From the NCBI GenBank assembly GCA_949292185.1, contig CASEYP010000031.1, forward strand, positions 1 to 64,000: a stretch of DNA of 64,000 nucleotides. The letters run 5' to 3'. Position 1 is the first letter of the stretch, and every line of letters starts with the position of its first letter. This DNA is from an uncultured bacterium. Lineage in GTDB: Bacteria; Cyanobacteriota; Vampirovibrionia; Gastranaerophilales; Gastranaerophilaceae. Below, one piece after another: positions 51,786 to 61,976 of this stretch. The notes under the pieces were generated by a model. That model was not told the origin of the DNA and ran no database searches. It was given only the letters and a program-made list of their open reading frames with translations. A program made the position numbers and the translations under genes.

Positions 51786-54311
51786 CTATAAAGATTTTCT
51801 TTCTACTTCTTCTTTTGTAGAAACTTCTATAATATCTCCGACTTGGATATCGTTAAATTTTGCAAATGAAATACCACATTCAAAACCTTGAGCAACTTCT
51901 TTGACATCATCTTTGAAACGTTTTAACTGATCAATAGAACCTCTAAAGATTTCTTGTCCGTCTCTGATTACAACAGCGTCTTTTGAACGTACAATCTTAC
52001 CTTCCACAACATAACATCCTGCAATCTTAGATGTCTTACCAATAGTAAACACTTGTCTAACTTCAGCTTTACCAAGTTCAACTTCTTTAACTTCAGGTTC
52101 CAAAAGTGACAATAATGTCTTTTCAATATCTTCTAACAACTGATAGATAATATCGTATTTCTTAATTGTAACACCTTCGCGCTCAGCAGATGCAAGTGCA
52201 TTTGCATCTTCTTTTACTGAAAATCCTAGAATTAAAGCATTTGATGCAGACGCCAACATTACATCAGCTTCTGAAATATCACCTACACCAACGTGAATAA
52301 TTTTAGTTGTAATTTCTTTTGATTCAACTTGAGCAATAGCTTGAGCAACAGCTTCTGCTGAACCATGCGTATTTGCTTTAATAATTAAGTTCAATTGAGG
52401 AATATCATCTTCCCCGGCAACGGCCTCTCTTCTAATATGAGCAGGCAACATTGCTTCTAATCTCTTATCACGTTCTTTTTCTTTTCTAGCTGCAACAATA
52501 GCTTTCATTTCTTTTTCGTTTTTAACTACTTCAAAATGATCACCTGCTTGAGGAACTTCAGATAAACCTAAAATCTCAACCGGAGTAGATGGTTCAGCCT
52601 TTTGAATACGTTCACCGCTATCTGATAACAATGCACGAACTCTACCACAAGCTGTACCTACAACGATACAATTTCCTGCTCTTAATGTTCCGTTTTGAAC
52701 TAACAATGTTGCAACAGGACCTTTTCCTTTATCAAGATTTGCTTCAATTACAACACCTGAAGCTTCTGCCTTTGGATTTGCTTTCAAATCTTGAACATCA
52801 GCCACTAGCAATATATATTCCAACAATTCATCAATACCTGTTCCTTGAAGTGCTGAAACTTTTACAGTAATTGTATCACCGCCCCATTCTTCAGGAACTA
52901 AACCGTGTTCAGTTAATTGTTGCAATACTTTATCAGGGTTAGCACCCGGTTTATCAATTTTGTTAACTGCAACAATTATTGGAATTTCTGCTGCTTTTGC
53001 GTGGTTAATTGCTTCTATTGTTTGAGGCATTATACCATCATCTGCCGCAACAACCAAAATTGCAATATCTGTAGCCTTTGCACCTCTTGCTCTCATTTCT
53101 GTGAAAGCTTCGTGACCAGGTGTATCTAAAAAGACAATCTTCTTATCATTATTATCACCTACATATACAGTATATGCACCTATTGACTGTGTAATTCCAC
53201 CAACTTCTGTTGCTACAATTTTATGTTTTGATGCTCGTATACTGTCTAATAATGTAGTTTTACCATGGTCTACGTGACCCATAATACTAATTACAGGAGC
53301 TCTTCGTTTTAATAATTTTTTATCGACTTCAGATAAAGCTTTAGCTTTTTCTTCTTTCTCTAATTCTTCCTCGATATATGCATCCAAATCTTCTTCTAAG
53401 ACTTCTAGATTATATTCAGCACAAACCTTCTTGATAACATCAACATCAATTAATTGGTTAACTGTTGCCATAATACCATTCAACATCAAGAACTTAACAA
53501 TTTCAGCCGGAGTCTTTTTAATTTTTTCTGATAACTCTGAAATTGTCATCGGTTGATTTACTACAATTTGTTTTACTTCTTCAACTTCCTCAACCTTTTG
53601 AACTTTTTTCTTATGATGTTGAGCCGCAGCTTTTTCTAAAGAAATTCTTTCTTGTTCTTCTTGTTTTGAATTGAAATCCTTATCTTTTTTACGGTTATCT
53701 GTACGACGTTTTGAAGAATTTGATTTGTTATCATAAATTTCTTGTGGAATGATTCTTCTTTGTATTGGTTTTTTGCCAATTAAATCTTTTCCATCATGTG
53801 AATTTGATGGCTTTTCTGATTTGCTAATTTTTTTATCACCAGTTTGAGGTCTGTCGCCCTTTAAGTGAGGTTTTCTTTCTTCACCTTTCATTGGTCTTTT
53901 AGATGGTTTTTCTGAAGATTCAGCTTCTGATAAAGGCTTTCTTGGAGCTCTTCTAACAATTTCTAAACGACTTACAGGTTTTACAACTTCAACTTTTGGA
54001 CGTTCAACTTTTTCAATTAATGGTTTTTCTGGAGCTTTTTTAACTGGAGGTTTTACTTCTTCTTTCTTTTCCTCTTTAACTTCCGGCTCCGGAGCTTTTG
54101 CTTTTTTAACAACAAATGCCTTTGGCTTTTGAACCTTTTTTACTCCGCCATCTGCAATGAATTCTTTTAATCTTCTTATTTGATCTTGAGTTACAGTACT
54201 TGAATGAGTTTTATTTGTTACCCCTAAACGGGCAAACTTTTCTATGACTTCCTTACTCGTAAGTCCAAGTTCTTTTGCTAATTCACTTATTCTAACCGTC
54301 TCATAACTCAT
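51786..54311 (-). CDS. infB: translation initiation factor IF-2
   Basis: The protein has 841 residues. An N-terminal IF2_N domain (about 1-55) is followed by a long, low-complexity Lys/Glu/Pro/Ser linker (about 60-245), a second IF2_N-like domain (about 255-310) and the GTPase with GHVDHGKT (345-352), DTPGHEAF and NKID motifs, then the C-terminal IF2 domains. It places initiator tRNA on the 30S subunit. It overlaps ylxR by 11 bases. The AT-rich codon use of the linker matches the genome. Confidence 0.96.
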   Translation of the reverse strand: MSYETVRISELAKELGLTSKEVIEKFARLGVTNKTHSSTVTQDQIRRLKEFIADGGVKKVQKPKAFVVKKAKAPEPEVKEEKKEEVKPPVKKAPEKPLIEKVERPKVEVVKPVSRLEIVRRAPRKPLSEAESSEKPSKRPMKGEERKPHLKGDRPQTGDKKISKSEKPSNSHDGKDLIGKKPIQRRIIPQEIYDNKSNSSKRRTDNRKKDKDFNSKQEEQERISLEKAAAQHHKKKVQKVEEVEEVKQIVVNQPMTISELSEKIKKTPAEIVKFLMLNGIMATVNQLIDVDVIKKVCAEYNLEVLEEDLDAYIEEELEKEEKAKALSEVDKKLLKRRAPVISIMGHVDHGKTTLLDSIRASKHKIVATEVGGITQSIGAYTVYVGDNNDKKIVFLDTPGHEAFTEMRARGAKATDIAILVVAADDGIMPQTIEAINHAKAAEIPIIVAVNKIDKPGANPDKVLQQLTEHGLVPEEWGGDTITVKVSALQGTGIDELLEYILLVADVQDLKANPKAEASGVVIEANLDKGKGPVATLLVQNGTLRAGNCIVVGTACGRVRALLSDSGERIQKAEPSTPVEILGLSEVPQAGDHFEVVKNEKEMKAIVAARKEKERDKRLEAMLPAHIRREAVAGEDDIPQLNLIIKANTHGSAEAVAQAIAQVESKEITTKIIHVGVGDISEADVMLASASNALILGFSVKEDANALASAEREGVTIKKYDIIYQLLEDIEKTLLSLLEPEVKEVELGKAEVRQVFTIGKTSKIAGCYVVEGKIVRSKDAVVIRDGQEIFRGSIDQLKRFKDDVKEVAQGFECGISFAKFNDIQVGDIIEVSTKEEVERKSL

Positions 54312-54546
54312 TTAGTATCTGTCCTTTCAATTCGCTTGGTACAGGTGCTTTCAAATGTTTACTAAGTTTATTTTTTTTAAAAGCCGCTTCTATACACGAT
54401 TTATTATAACAAAGATATGCAGATCTGCCAAATGTTACAGAATTTGGATTAATAACAACCTTTCCTGTTGCATTGTCTGCCGTAATTTTTATCAAATCCT
54501 GCCTATCTTTTTCCTGCCAGCAACCAATACAACGTCTTTCTGTCAC
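54301..54546 (-). CDS. YlxR (DUF448) RNA-binding protein
   Basis: The protein has 81 residues from GTG at 54546, chosen because an AGAGG ribosome site sits 5 bases upstream; the earlier GTG at 54552 is too close to it. The family signature RRCIGCWQEKDRQDLIKI is at the N-terminus, with VNPNSVTFGRSAYLCYNKSCIEAAFKKNKLSKHL following. YlxR-type proteins bind RNA (RNase P modulator in some bacteria). Usually nusA precedes it; here prfA does, 4 bases away. Confidence 0.88.
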   Translation of the reverse strand: MTERRCIGCWQEKDRQDLIKITADNATGKVVINPNSVTFGRSAYLCYNKSCIEAAFKKNKLSKHLKAPVPSELKGQILNEL

Positions 54547-54555
54547 TGACACCTC

Positions 54556-55638
54556 TTAGCCTACCTGTGCTAATTTTTCTAACTTCAACTTTTGATCATA
54601 TTCAATCAATAAGTCTATCAGTTCATCCAAATCTCCGTCTATTACAGTCCATACATTCAAATTGTGATTCAATCTATGATCTGTCAATCGACCTTGTGGG
54701 AAATTGTATGTTCTAATACGTTCAGACCTATCACCTGTTCCTACTTGAGAACGTCTTAAGTCTGTAATTTCTTTGGTTTGTTTTTGAACTTCCATATCAT
54801 AAAGTTTAGCCTTCAAAATTTCCAAAGCACGTTCTTTATTTTGAAGTTGAGAACGTTCTTCCGTACAGAATATCATTATCCCTGTAGGCTTGTGGAAAAC
54901 TCTTGCTGCTGTTTCAACTTTATTTACGTTTTGACCGCCGGCACCGCCTGATCTTGCTGTTGTAATTTCAACATCATTCATATTCAAATTAACTTCAACA
55001 TCATCAACCTGAGGCATAACTGCAACTGTTGCTGTTGATGTATGAACTCTACCTTGAGATTCTGTTGCCGGAACTCTTTGGACTCTGTGAACCCCAGATT
55101 CATATTTCAATCTTGAATATATGCTATCACCCTTCATTGAAATGATAACTTCTGAAACACCACCGGCTTCACAATCTGTTTTACTTAAAATTTGTGTTTG
55201 CCAGCCTTTTTTATCAGCATATCTTAAATACATACGCATCAAATCTCCGGCAAATATATTAGCTTCATCACCACCGGCTCCACCACGGATTTCAAGCATA
55301 ATATCTTTATCATCCATCGGATCTCGCGGTAATAACAAGACCTTCATTCTTTCTTCGTAACCAGGTAATTTTGCCTCGTTTGTTTCTATCTCTGATTTTA
55401 AAAATTGACGCATTTCTTCATCTTTTTCTTCATGAAGCATTTGTTTTGCGTCTTCTATTGCCTCTGTCGTTTTCTTCCATTCATAATATAATTCAACCGT
55501 TTCTTCCATTGATTTTCTTTGTTTTGACAAATCTCTAAAACGGTTATAATCTTGAATTACTTCAGGATCTGACAAAGTTTTTCCAAGTTCTTTATACTTT
55601 TGCTCTATTTGCAATATTTGATCTAACATATCTTTCAT
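54556..55638 (-). CDS. prfA: peptide chain release factor 1
   Basis: The protein has 360 residues from the ATG at 55638, which matches the usual RF1 length; the frame is open 39 bases further. RF1 reads UAA/UAG stop codons. The codon-recognition motif is PAT in [25 protein letters not shown], and GGQ in [18 protein letters not shown] places the catalytic loop in the peptidyl-transferase centre. It lies directly upstream of ylxR in the infB cluster, an unusual neighbour since nusA is normally there. Confidence 0.94.
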   Translation of the reverse strand: MKDMLDQILQIEQKYKELGKTLSDPEVIQDYNRFRDLSKQRKSMEETVELYYEWKKTTEAIEDAKQMLHEEKDEEMRQFLKSEIETNEAKLPGYEERMKVLLLPRDPMDDKDIMLEIRGGAGGDEANIFAGDLMRMYLRYADKKGWQTQILSKTDCEAGGVSEVIISMKGDSIYSRLKYESGVHRVQRVPATESQGRVHTSTATVAVMPQVDDVEVNLNMNDVEITTARSGGAGGQNVNKVETAARVFHKPTGIMIFCTEERSQLQNKERALEILKAKLYDMEVQKQTKEITDLRRSQVGTGDRSERIRTYNFPQGRLTDHRLNHNLNVWTVIDGDLDELIDLLIEYDQKLKLEKLAQVG

Positions 55639-55729
55639 AATTGCATCATAACAAGAACATAAAAATTTTACAAACATAGATACTTCTTTAAATCTTGTTT
55701 GCTCAATTTGTACAAATTTTCTTTTATAT

Positions 55730-56656
55730 TTAGTTAAACCTAGGGCGCTTTTTAACGCTCCTTCTCAATTCTTCAATCTCTTCTCTAATTTCTTCTGATC
55801 TGTGAGAAAGTCTATTATAAACTTGTGAATTTATCTCTCCACCAATTAACAATAAAATTGACGTATAATACAACCAAATCATTAAAATAAAAAATGCACC
55901 AATCGTACCATATACAAGGTTATAAGTACTTAAATTGTTTACATATATTGAAAACCCCCAAGACCCTACTAACCAAAATGTTGTAAAAAATACAGTTCCG
56001 GGAAGTGCACTTTTTCTTTTAAAAGATTCTTTTCCTTTTAAATCAGGCAAAATATAATAACTTAAAAAGGCCATAACATACAATGCCAAAAATGCTACAG
56101 GCCAACGAAGCGTTAATATAGTAATTGCAAGACCTTTTGACATATTAAAATGCGCAACCAAAAACATTATTATAACTTTACCAAAAATAATTATGTTAAT
56201 AGTCAAAAACAAAACTAATATATTTACAAAGACCATTAAAAATGAAAGTATTCTGGTATATATAAAACTTCTGGTTTCTTCAACTTTATATGCCCTGTTT
56301 AAACCTTTTAAAACAACCGCAACACCATTTGTAGATAATACAATTGTCGTTATGATACCAATTATAGCCAACAACCTGCCGTGATTAAATATCATCGTTT
56401 CTGCTAAGACTGATTTTAATAAATTCATAGCCTGTGTTGGCATTATATTAGATAAAACCCTCAACATAGAATCCAAATATGATCTGTTACCCATCCAGCC
56501 AAAAACAGCCATCAAGAATAACATAAACGGAAATATTCCAACAACTAACATAAAACCCATCTCTGCTGCCATTCCGTAAAAATCATTTTGAATAATGGAT
56601 TTGATTAACCTTACCAAAACTCTTATATATTTCTTTTTTAAAAGCTTTCTTAACAT
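55730..56656 (-). CDS. YihY/UPF0761 family membrane protein
   Basis: The protein has 308 residues with about six membrane helices, in the pattern of the YihY (formerly RNase BN-like) family: [36 protein letters not shown] near the N-terminus and a conserved ending [34 protein letters not shown]. It is a conserved inner-membrane protein of unresolved function, once miscalled ribonuclease BN. It overlaps the stop of nrnA by 7 bases and ends with basic and acidic residues. Confidence 0.88.
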   Translation of the reverse strand: MLRKLLKKKYIRVLVRLIKSIIQNDFYGMAAEMGFMLVVGIFPFMLFLMAVFGWMGNRSYLDSMLRVLSNIMPTQAMNLLKSVLAETMIFNHGRLLAIIGIITTIVLSTNGVAVVLKGLNRAYKVEETRSFIYTRILSFLMVFVNILVLFLTINIIIFGKVIIMFLVAHFNMSKGLAITILTLRWPVAFLALYVMAFLSYYILPDLKGKESFKRKSALPGTVFFTTFWLVGSWGFSIYVNNLSTYNLVYGTIGAFFILMIWLYYTSILLLIGGEINSQVYNRLSHRSEEIREEIEELRRSVKKRPRFN

Positions 56657-57621
56657 AATTTTCTGTTTTCAATTTCATTTAATATCATTTTTACAGCTTT
56701 TTCAGGATTTGCCTTAATCAAAGCACCTGCGGCAAGCTTATGCCCACCACCGCCTAATGCAACACAAACTTGTGCTATATCAAATGACTTACTTCTCATT
56801 GAGACTTTTGAAGCTCCTGAATTAAGCTCTTTTACAACAAAAGCTATCTCAGTTGATACAATCGCTCTCAATTTTTCGGTTAAACCGTCTGTAAAATCTT
56901 CTCCGTTATTGTTATATTTTTCTAAATCTTTTTTATAAACAATAGTATATACAATTTTATCATCGTTTAAAAATTGTGCTTTATTTATACAATAACTTTG
57001 GAATAGCACCATATCCTTTGAATTTGATTCATAACATTTTTGGTAGATTTCAGATGGATTAATTCCATTTTTCAAAAGTTTTCCGGCAAATTCCATCGTT
57101 CTTGCTGTTGTATTAGAAAACTTAAAACATCCTGTATCTGTAACTATTGCTGTATATAAACAAATTGCAGTATCTTTTGAAATTTTCCAATTCAAACTTT
57201 GAGCAACTCCAAACAAAGCTTCTGAAGTTGCAGCTGCAAAAGGTTCTATTATATTTATATCTGCATACCCGTCATTTGTTCCATGGTGATCAATATTTAC
57301 AGTTTTCTTTGCTTTATCAAATAAAATTTTGGCATCCGCGCATCTATCTATTGCTGCAACATCTAAATTGATTACTAAATCATATTCTCTTGATAAATCA
57401 AAATCTTCAATATTTTTTACTTTATCAATATTTGGCAAAAAACTATAAACTTCAGGAACTTTTGATACCACACACATATCACAAGTTTTTTTATAATTAT
57501 CCTTAATTAGAGAATACATAGCACACATAGAACCTAATGTATCTCCATCAGGATTTATGTGGGATACCAATAATATATTTTTAGAAGACTTTATGTTACT
57601 ATCTAATTGTTCCATAACCAT
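56650..57621 (-). CDS. nrnA: DHH-family phosphoesterase (NrnA-like)
   Basis: The protein has 323 residues. DHH domain motifs: LLVSHINPDGDTLGSMCAMYSL (about 18-39), NLDVAAIDRCADA, NIDHHGTNDGYADI (about 109-122), and the DHHA1 C-terminal GGGGHKLAAGA. NrnA proteins degrade nanoRNA oligonucleotides and dephosphorylate pAp, using Mn2+ in the cytoplasm. Two ATGs (57621, 57615) are possible starts. The gene is divergent from and close to the DciA-like gene; the symbol is given from domain order, and other DHH roles are possible. Confidence 0.85.
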   Translation of the reverse strand: MVMEQLDSNIKSSKNILLVSHINPDGDTLGSMCAMYSLIKDNYKKTCDMCVVSKVPEVYSFLPNIDKVKNIEDFDLSREYDLVINLDVAAIDRCADAKILFDKAKKTVNIDHHGTNDGYADINIIEPFAAATSEALFGVAQSLNWKISKDTAICLYTAIVTDTGCFKFSNTTARTMEFAGKLLKNGINPSEIYQKCYESNSKDMVLFQSYCINKAQFLNDDKIVYTIVYKKDLEKYNNNGEDFTDGLTEKLRAIVSTEIAFVVKELNSGASKVSMRSKSFDIAQVCVALGGGGHKLAAGALIKANPEKAVKMILNEIENRKLC

Positions 57622-57660
57622 TACAAAATATTAGCACAAACAACTTTTAAAACAAAACTT

Positions 57661-57999
57661 ATGAAAAAAATTTTATACACAAAATTTCAAAATATCGAAG
57701 ATATTATAGCTGATTTGATGAAAAATGCTGCAGTCAGAAAAGCTTTAACTCGTGCTAATTTGTATAAATTTTGGCGACAAGTTGCGGGTGAAAAATTTGC
57801 TAAAAATTCTAAACCCTATTCTATGATTAAAGGTTCTATTATGGTTATTGCCTGCAAAACTCCTACTGTAGCTCAAGAATTGATGCTTCGAAAAACTCAA
57901 CTTCTGGTAAAATTTCAACCCTACGTTGAATCACTACATATGAAACTTACTGACCTTAGATTTGATGCTAAAAAATGGGTTGATGAAGAAAATCAATAA
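57661..57999 (+). CDS. DciA-like (DUF721) protein
   Basis: The protein has 112 residues from the ATG at 57661, chosen over a TTG at 57607 because it restores the family's length. The DUF721 pattern is visible: KALTRANLYKFWRQVAGEKFAKNSKPYSMIKGSIMVIACKTPTVAQELMLRKTQLLVKFQPYVESL. DciA is a helicase-loading protein in many bacteria lacking DnaC/DnaI. No ribosome site is obvious. It converges with tadA. Confidence 0.75.
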   Translation: MKKILYTKFQNIEDIIADLMKNAAVRKALTRANLYKFWRQVAGEKFAKNSKPYSMIKGSIMVIACKTPTVAQELMLRKTQLLVKFQPYVESLHMKLTDLRFDAKKWVDEENQ

Positions 58000-58007
58000 A
58001 TTTTATT

Positions 58008-58439
58008 TTACTTGCGAATTTCACTAAAAAAATCTTTCAATAACTTATCACATTTTTCTTCCTGTATTCCGCCATATACATTAAGCTTTGTACCTTGTGC
58101 GATATTTCTAAGATCAATTTTGGAACTAAATGCCCCATAGTTTATATCATAACTTCCGAAATATAAATTTCTAATTCTTGATTGTAATATTGCCCACCCG
58201 CACATAGGACAGGGTTCTAGGGTTACATATAAATCACAATCATCTAAGCGCCAATTTTCTAAAACTGTTTCGGCTTGTCTTATCGCTAAGATTTCAGCGT
58301 GAGAGGTTATATCATTATCAACTTCTCTTTGATTAAATGCAGTTGCGATAACTTTATTATCCTTAACAATTACAGCACCAACAGGAATATCTGATGTCGT
58401 TTTTAAAGCTTCAGTTATTGCTAAATCCATATATTCCAT
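58008..58439 (-). CDS. tadA: tRNA adenosine(34) deaminase
   Basis: The protein has 143 residues. It deaminates A34 to inosine in tRNA-Arg. Zinc and catalytic residues are present: H47-A-E49 in SHAEILAIRQ, and C77/C80 in PCPMC. The end is the expected helix. It is 6 bases downstream of the histidine-kinase gene on the same strand and ends 8 bases from the convergent DciA-like gene, so it may be cotranscribed with the two-component system. Confidence 0.94.
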   Translation of the reverse strand: MEYMDLAITEALKTTSDIPVGAVIVKDNKVIATAFNQREVDNDITSHAEILAIRQAETVLENWRLDDCDLYVTLEPCPMCGWAILQSRIRNLYFGSYDINYGAFSSKIDLRNIAQGTKLNVYGGIQEEKCDKLLKDFFSEIRK

Positions 58440-58445
58440 AATTTT

Positions 58446-60131
58446 TTAATCTTCTTCGTTTGCAATATTTAATACAATAGTTACACAAAAACCAAAATCT
58501 TCATCTGAAGATAATGTAATAGTACCTTCCATAGCCTCAATTAAGCCTTTTACAATAAATAAACCCAATCCTGTACCTCTGGTTGTTCTTGTCATTTCAT
58601 CATCAAGTCTTACAAATTTTTCGAATAAGGTATCTAATTTTTTCTTTGGAATAACATCACATTTATTTTTAACTTTTATAACGGCTTTATTCCCTTCCTG
58701 CACTACATCTACCATTATTGGAGTTTCAGGATAAGCATATTTTATCGCATTTTCGTACAAATTAACAAAAACTTGTTCTAATCTTCCTTTATCTGCAACA
58801 ATTTGCGGGAAATCATCACTCATATTAACTATAATTTCATGCCCGTCACGTTTTCTAAGTAACAACTCAGCTTCTTCAAGAACTTTATTTAACCAAACAT
58901 TTTCATTCACTGTACGAAGTCGCATTCCTTCAATATCAGGAATTGTCAGTAAGTCTTCAATTAATCGTTTTAATTTTTCGGATTGCTCTTTTATTATCCT
59001 CAAAGATTTTTGTTTCATTTCTTCACTTATAACAATATCTTGTCTCATAAGTCGTGAAGTATAACCTTGAATACTTGTCAATGGAGTTCTAAGTTCGTGA
59101 CTTACGGTATCTAATAAGTTTGACCTAAACTCATTTAATTCTTTCAGTTCTTTATTTTTACGTTTTAACTCCTTATATGACTTATGAATTTCTGACGCCA
59201 TATTATTAAATTCATTTGCTAAAAACACCATTTCAAATGGAGTGAACGATGTATTTAATAATCTTATTTGACGTTGATAATTACCTTTTGAAATTGCTAA
59301 TATCGCTTTAAATAACTGTCTTATATTTATATATAGATAATAAATATAAAATCCGACTAGTACCATCATGGCCAATATTGTTGCCAATACTGATACTATA
59401 ATTTTTACTCTGTTATCAAGAATAGCGTGTTTGGTAATATTATCTGTTGTATTAACAACTATTGTAAAATCCGGATTTGTACGTCTTATGTATACAATCG
59501 GCCTATTTTTTTCGTCCCCAAAAATTACAGGAACTTCCGGTATCATATCATCAGGTAAAAGATCTATTGTTTCTTTAAACATATCTGGGGTAAAATTATG
59601 AGATGCTATTAAATGATTATTTTCATCCATAATATAAATTTGCCTGTTATCTTGTTCAAGAGATTTAAAGATTTGATTATCTAAATTGCTGGAATTGTAT
59701 GTTACAACAAGAAATGAACCGTCATTCATTTGTGTTGATAATATCGGTTGCTCATTAAGCCTTGCATTATCAGTAACTTTTTCTAATTCTGCTTGAGTTT
59801 TTACAATCACAATATCCTTGCAATTCGGATACTTTGAAGCAACTTCTTTGATAAATTTATTTCTTTGAGCCTTGGTTGGTAAATATTCCAGAGCATCTGC
59901 AATCTGAACTAATGTTGATTCATTATTTTTTATATAAAAGTCCATCTCATCAGATACCATACTTGCAACTAATATTGCAGATTCCCTTAATTGGTGTCTG
60001 ACTGATTGCTGGTTAATATTATTAATAATAAAACCACTTATAGACATTGGAATAACTACAGCAATAAAAAATACTATTGCTATTTGCTCAATAATTTTTA
60101 AATTTTTAAAATCATATCTGTATTTTTTCAT
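58446..60131 (-). CDS. membrane sensor histidine kinase
   Basis: The protein has 561 residues. It has a first membrane helix (about 15-35), an extracytoplasmic sensor domain (about 36-241) that may be Cache-like, a second helix (about 242-268), a HAMP-like linker, then the HisKA domain with phosphoacceptor H345 (TVSHELRTPLTSIQGY), and a HATPase domain with NLYENAIKYAYPE and GTGLGLFIV. The downstream tadA gene is close; the upstream response regulator is 2 bases away, so they form a cognate pair. The signal is unknown; the sensor is not of a recognised type. Confidence 0.92.
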   Translation of the reverse strand: MKKYRYDFKNLKIIEQIAIVFFIAVVIPMSISGFIINNINQQSVRHQLRESAILVASMVSDEMDFYIKNNESTLVQIADALEYLPTKAQRNKFIKEVASKYPNCKDIVIVKTQAELEKVTDNARLNEQPILSTQMNDGSFLVVTYNSSNLDNQIFKSLEQDNRQIYIMDENNHLIASHNFTPDMFKETIDLLPDDMIPEVPVIFGDEKNRPIVYIRRTNPDFTIVVNTTDNITKHAILDNRVKIIVSVLATILAMMVLVGFYIYYLYINIRQLFKAILAISKGNYQRQIRLLNTSFTPFEMVFLANEFNNMASEIHKSYKELKRKNKELKELNEFRSNLLDTVSHELRTPLTSIQGYTSRLMRQDIVISEEMKQKSLRIIKEQSEKLKRLIEDLLTIPDIEGMRLRTVNENVWLNKVLEEAELLLRKRDGHEIIVNMSDDFPQIVADKGRLEQVFVNLYENAIKYAYPETPIMVDVVQEGNKAVIKVKNKCDVIPKKKLDTLFEKFVRLDDEMTRTTRGTGLGLFIVKGLIEAMEGTITLSSDEDFGFCVTIVLNIANEED

Positions 60132-60133
60132 AA

Positions 60134-60850
60134 CTAATCTTGTGCAAATGGTGTAAGTTTATAACCAACATTTGTAACTGTGTGAAGATATTTTGGAACT
60201 TTTGCGTTTGATTCAATTTTATTTCGCAAACCACCAACATGAACCCTTAGCATTCTAACATCTTCATTACTGTCATATCCCCAAACTTCATCCAATAATG
60301 TTGCTAAAGTTACAGGGTTGTTAAAATGCTGCATTAAGCAATATAAAATTTCAAATTCTGTTGGAGTTAATTTTACCCTCTTATTTACAATTACGCATTC
60401 CAAAGATTCCGGGAATATTTCAATATCACCACATTTTAAAACTTCATTTGATAATGGAGATTCTTCAACATTTACAGAATTTCTCCTTAATAATACTCTT
60501 ATTCTTAATAAAACTTCCTGAATATCAAATGGCTTAACCAAATAATCATCAGCTCCGCAATCAAAGCCGCTTGTCTTATCATCAATAGTACCTTTAGCAG
60601 TAAGCATCAATATCGGAATTGCAAGTTTTGCTTGTCTAATATTTTTACATACATCAAAACCGTTCATTTTTGGCATCATTACATCCAACAAGATTAAATC
60701 ATACGTATTATTTAATGCCTTATTTAATCCCTCTAAGCCATCTTTTGCAGTATCTACAAAATATCCGCTGCTTGCGATATCAAATTCTAATAATTCTCTT
60801 ATCTCATCATCATCATCTACAATTAAAATTCTTTTTTGTACTTCTGGCAT
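60134..60850 (-). CDS. OmpR-family response regulator
   Basis: The protein has 238 residues. The receiver domain has the acidic pocket DDDDE (12-16), phosphoacceptor D56 in LLDVMMP, and the conserved Lys in DDYLVKPFD. The C-terminal half is the winged-helix transcription domain with LTPTEFEILYCLMQHFNNPVTLATLLDEVWGYDSNEDVRMLRVHVGGLRNKIE. It has a GGGAG ribosome site and heads the two-component operon with the kinase. Targets are not known; its operon is divergent from rsgA. Confidence 0.94.
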   Translation of the reverse strand: MPEVQKRILIVDDDDEIRELLEFDIASSGYFVDTAKDGLEGLNKALNNTYDLILLDVMMPKMNGFDVCKNIRQAKLAIPILMLTAKGTIDDKTSGFDCGADDYLVKPFDIQEVLLRIRVLLRRNSVNVEESPLSNEVLKCGDIEIFPESLECVIVNKRVKLTPTEFEILYCLMQHFNNPVTLATLLDEVWGYDSNEDVRMLRVHVGGLRNKIESNAKVPKYLHTVTNVGYKLTPFAQD

Positions 60851-60936
60851 AAAAACTCCCTATTTTATAGTGTCATTTTACTAAACAACCTTTTATTTTT
60901 CAATGATATATAAAGATTTTTAAAATATCTTAGAAT

Positions 60937-60965
60937 TTGCAAACCGGACTTATTTTTAGTAAACT
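60937..60965 (+). promoter_or_regulatory. promoter of rsgA, placing the start nearly at the ATG
   Basis: -35 TTGCAA (60937-60942), 17-base spacer, -10 TAAACT (60960-60965). The ATG at 60975 begins about 9 bases after the -10, so the message would be leaderless or nearly so. Confidence 0.5.
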
Positions 60966-60974
60966 TATTTTGTT

Positions 60975-61976
60975 ATGGCGCAGGGACAGATTTTTAAAAT
61001 ACATTCTGATTTTTATTACATACAAAATAACGGACAAACTTTTGAATGTAAAATTCGAGAAGTTTTAAAAAAACAAAAAATTAGAATTTATGTTGGAGAT
61101 TTTGTTGAATTTGACAATGGGGCAATCACAAAAATTTTGCCTAAAAAAAACTTTATTCCAAGACCTTCAGTTGCAAACATTGATCAAATTGTAGTTGTTA
61201 GTGCCCTAAAACATCCTGATTTAGATTTCCACCAATTAAACAGATACATTTCCCTTGCTAAATACTATAAAATTCCTGTTGCACTATGTTTTAACAAAGA
61301 AGATCTTGGACTTGATAAATCAGAACAAGATAAAATAATTTCTATATATAAAAATTTAGGATACAAAATTATTTTTACTTCAGCCCTTGAAAAAAAAGGT
61401 ATAGAAGAATTCCGACAACTTTTAGAAAATAAATTAAGCGCCCTATGCGGAAACTCAGGTGTCGGAAAATCAAGCCTAATCAACGCACTAAATCCTAATG
61501 TAAAACTTAGAACAAAAGAAGTTAGTGAAAAATTAAACAGAGGAACTCATACAACACGACACTGCGAAATTATAAGTCTTGGACCAAATACCGCAATAGT
61601 TGATACTCCAGGGTTTAGCAACATAAAATTTGATTTTCTTTTACCAAAAGATGTAGACAAATTATTTGATGAAATTTCAAAATTCAGCAAAGATTGTAAA
61701 TTTTCAGACTGTCTTCACAAAAATGAAACAGGATGTGCAGTTTTAGCAAACATTGATAAAATAGATAAAACTCGTTACGAAAGCTATATCGAATTTGTAA
61801 ACGAAGCGCTTGAATACAAAGAAAGAATAAAGTACAACGGAACAAAAACAGAAACGTCTCACAAATTTCACAACAATAAAATTCAAGCAAAAATAAGTGA
61901 CAAAAAACGACAAGCTTCTAGAAACACGCAAAAACAAATGATATATAAGGAAATAGATAAAAATGAAGATGAATGA
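60975..61976 (+). CDS. rsgA: ribosome small-subunit GTPase A
   Basis: The protein has 333 residues. A circularly permuted GTPase acting in late 30S assembly: the N-terminal OB-fold, then NKED (G4-type, about 107-110) before the P-loop GNSGVGKSS (159-167), and a zinc site C241/C246/H248/C254 near the C-terminus. The last ~45 residues are a basic Lys/Arg-rich extension (SHKFHNNKIQAKISDKKRQAS). The predicted promoter leaves almost no leader. It overlaps the next gene (prenyl synthase) by 14 bases. Confidence 0.95.
   Translation: MAQGQIFKIHSDFYYIQNNGQTFECKIREVLKKQKIRIYVGDFVEFDNGAITKILPKKNFIPRPSVANIDQIVVVSALKHPDLDFHQLNRYISLAKYYKIPVALCFNKEDLGLDKSEQDKIISIYKNLGYKIIFTSALEKKGIEEFRQLLENKLSALCGNSGVGKSSLINALNPNVKLRTKEVSEKLNRGTHTTRHCEIISLGPNTAIVDTPGFSNIKFDFLLPKDVDKLFDEISKFSKDCKFSDCLHKNETGCAVLANIDKIDKTRYESYIEFVNEALEYKERIKYNGTKTETSHKFHNNKIQAKISDKKRQASRNTQKQMIYKEIDKNEDE

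Noticed and set aside
53560-54130. Low-complexity Lys/Glu/Pro region of infB as an insertion
   Set aside because: A long disordered linker between the N-terminal domain and GTPase is normal for IF-2.
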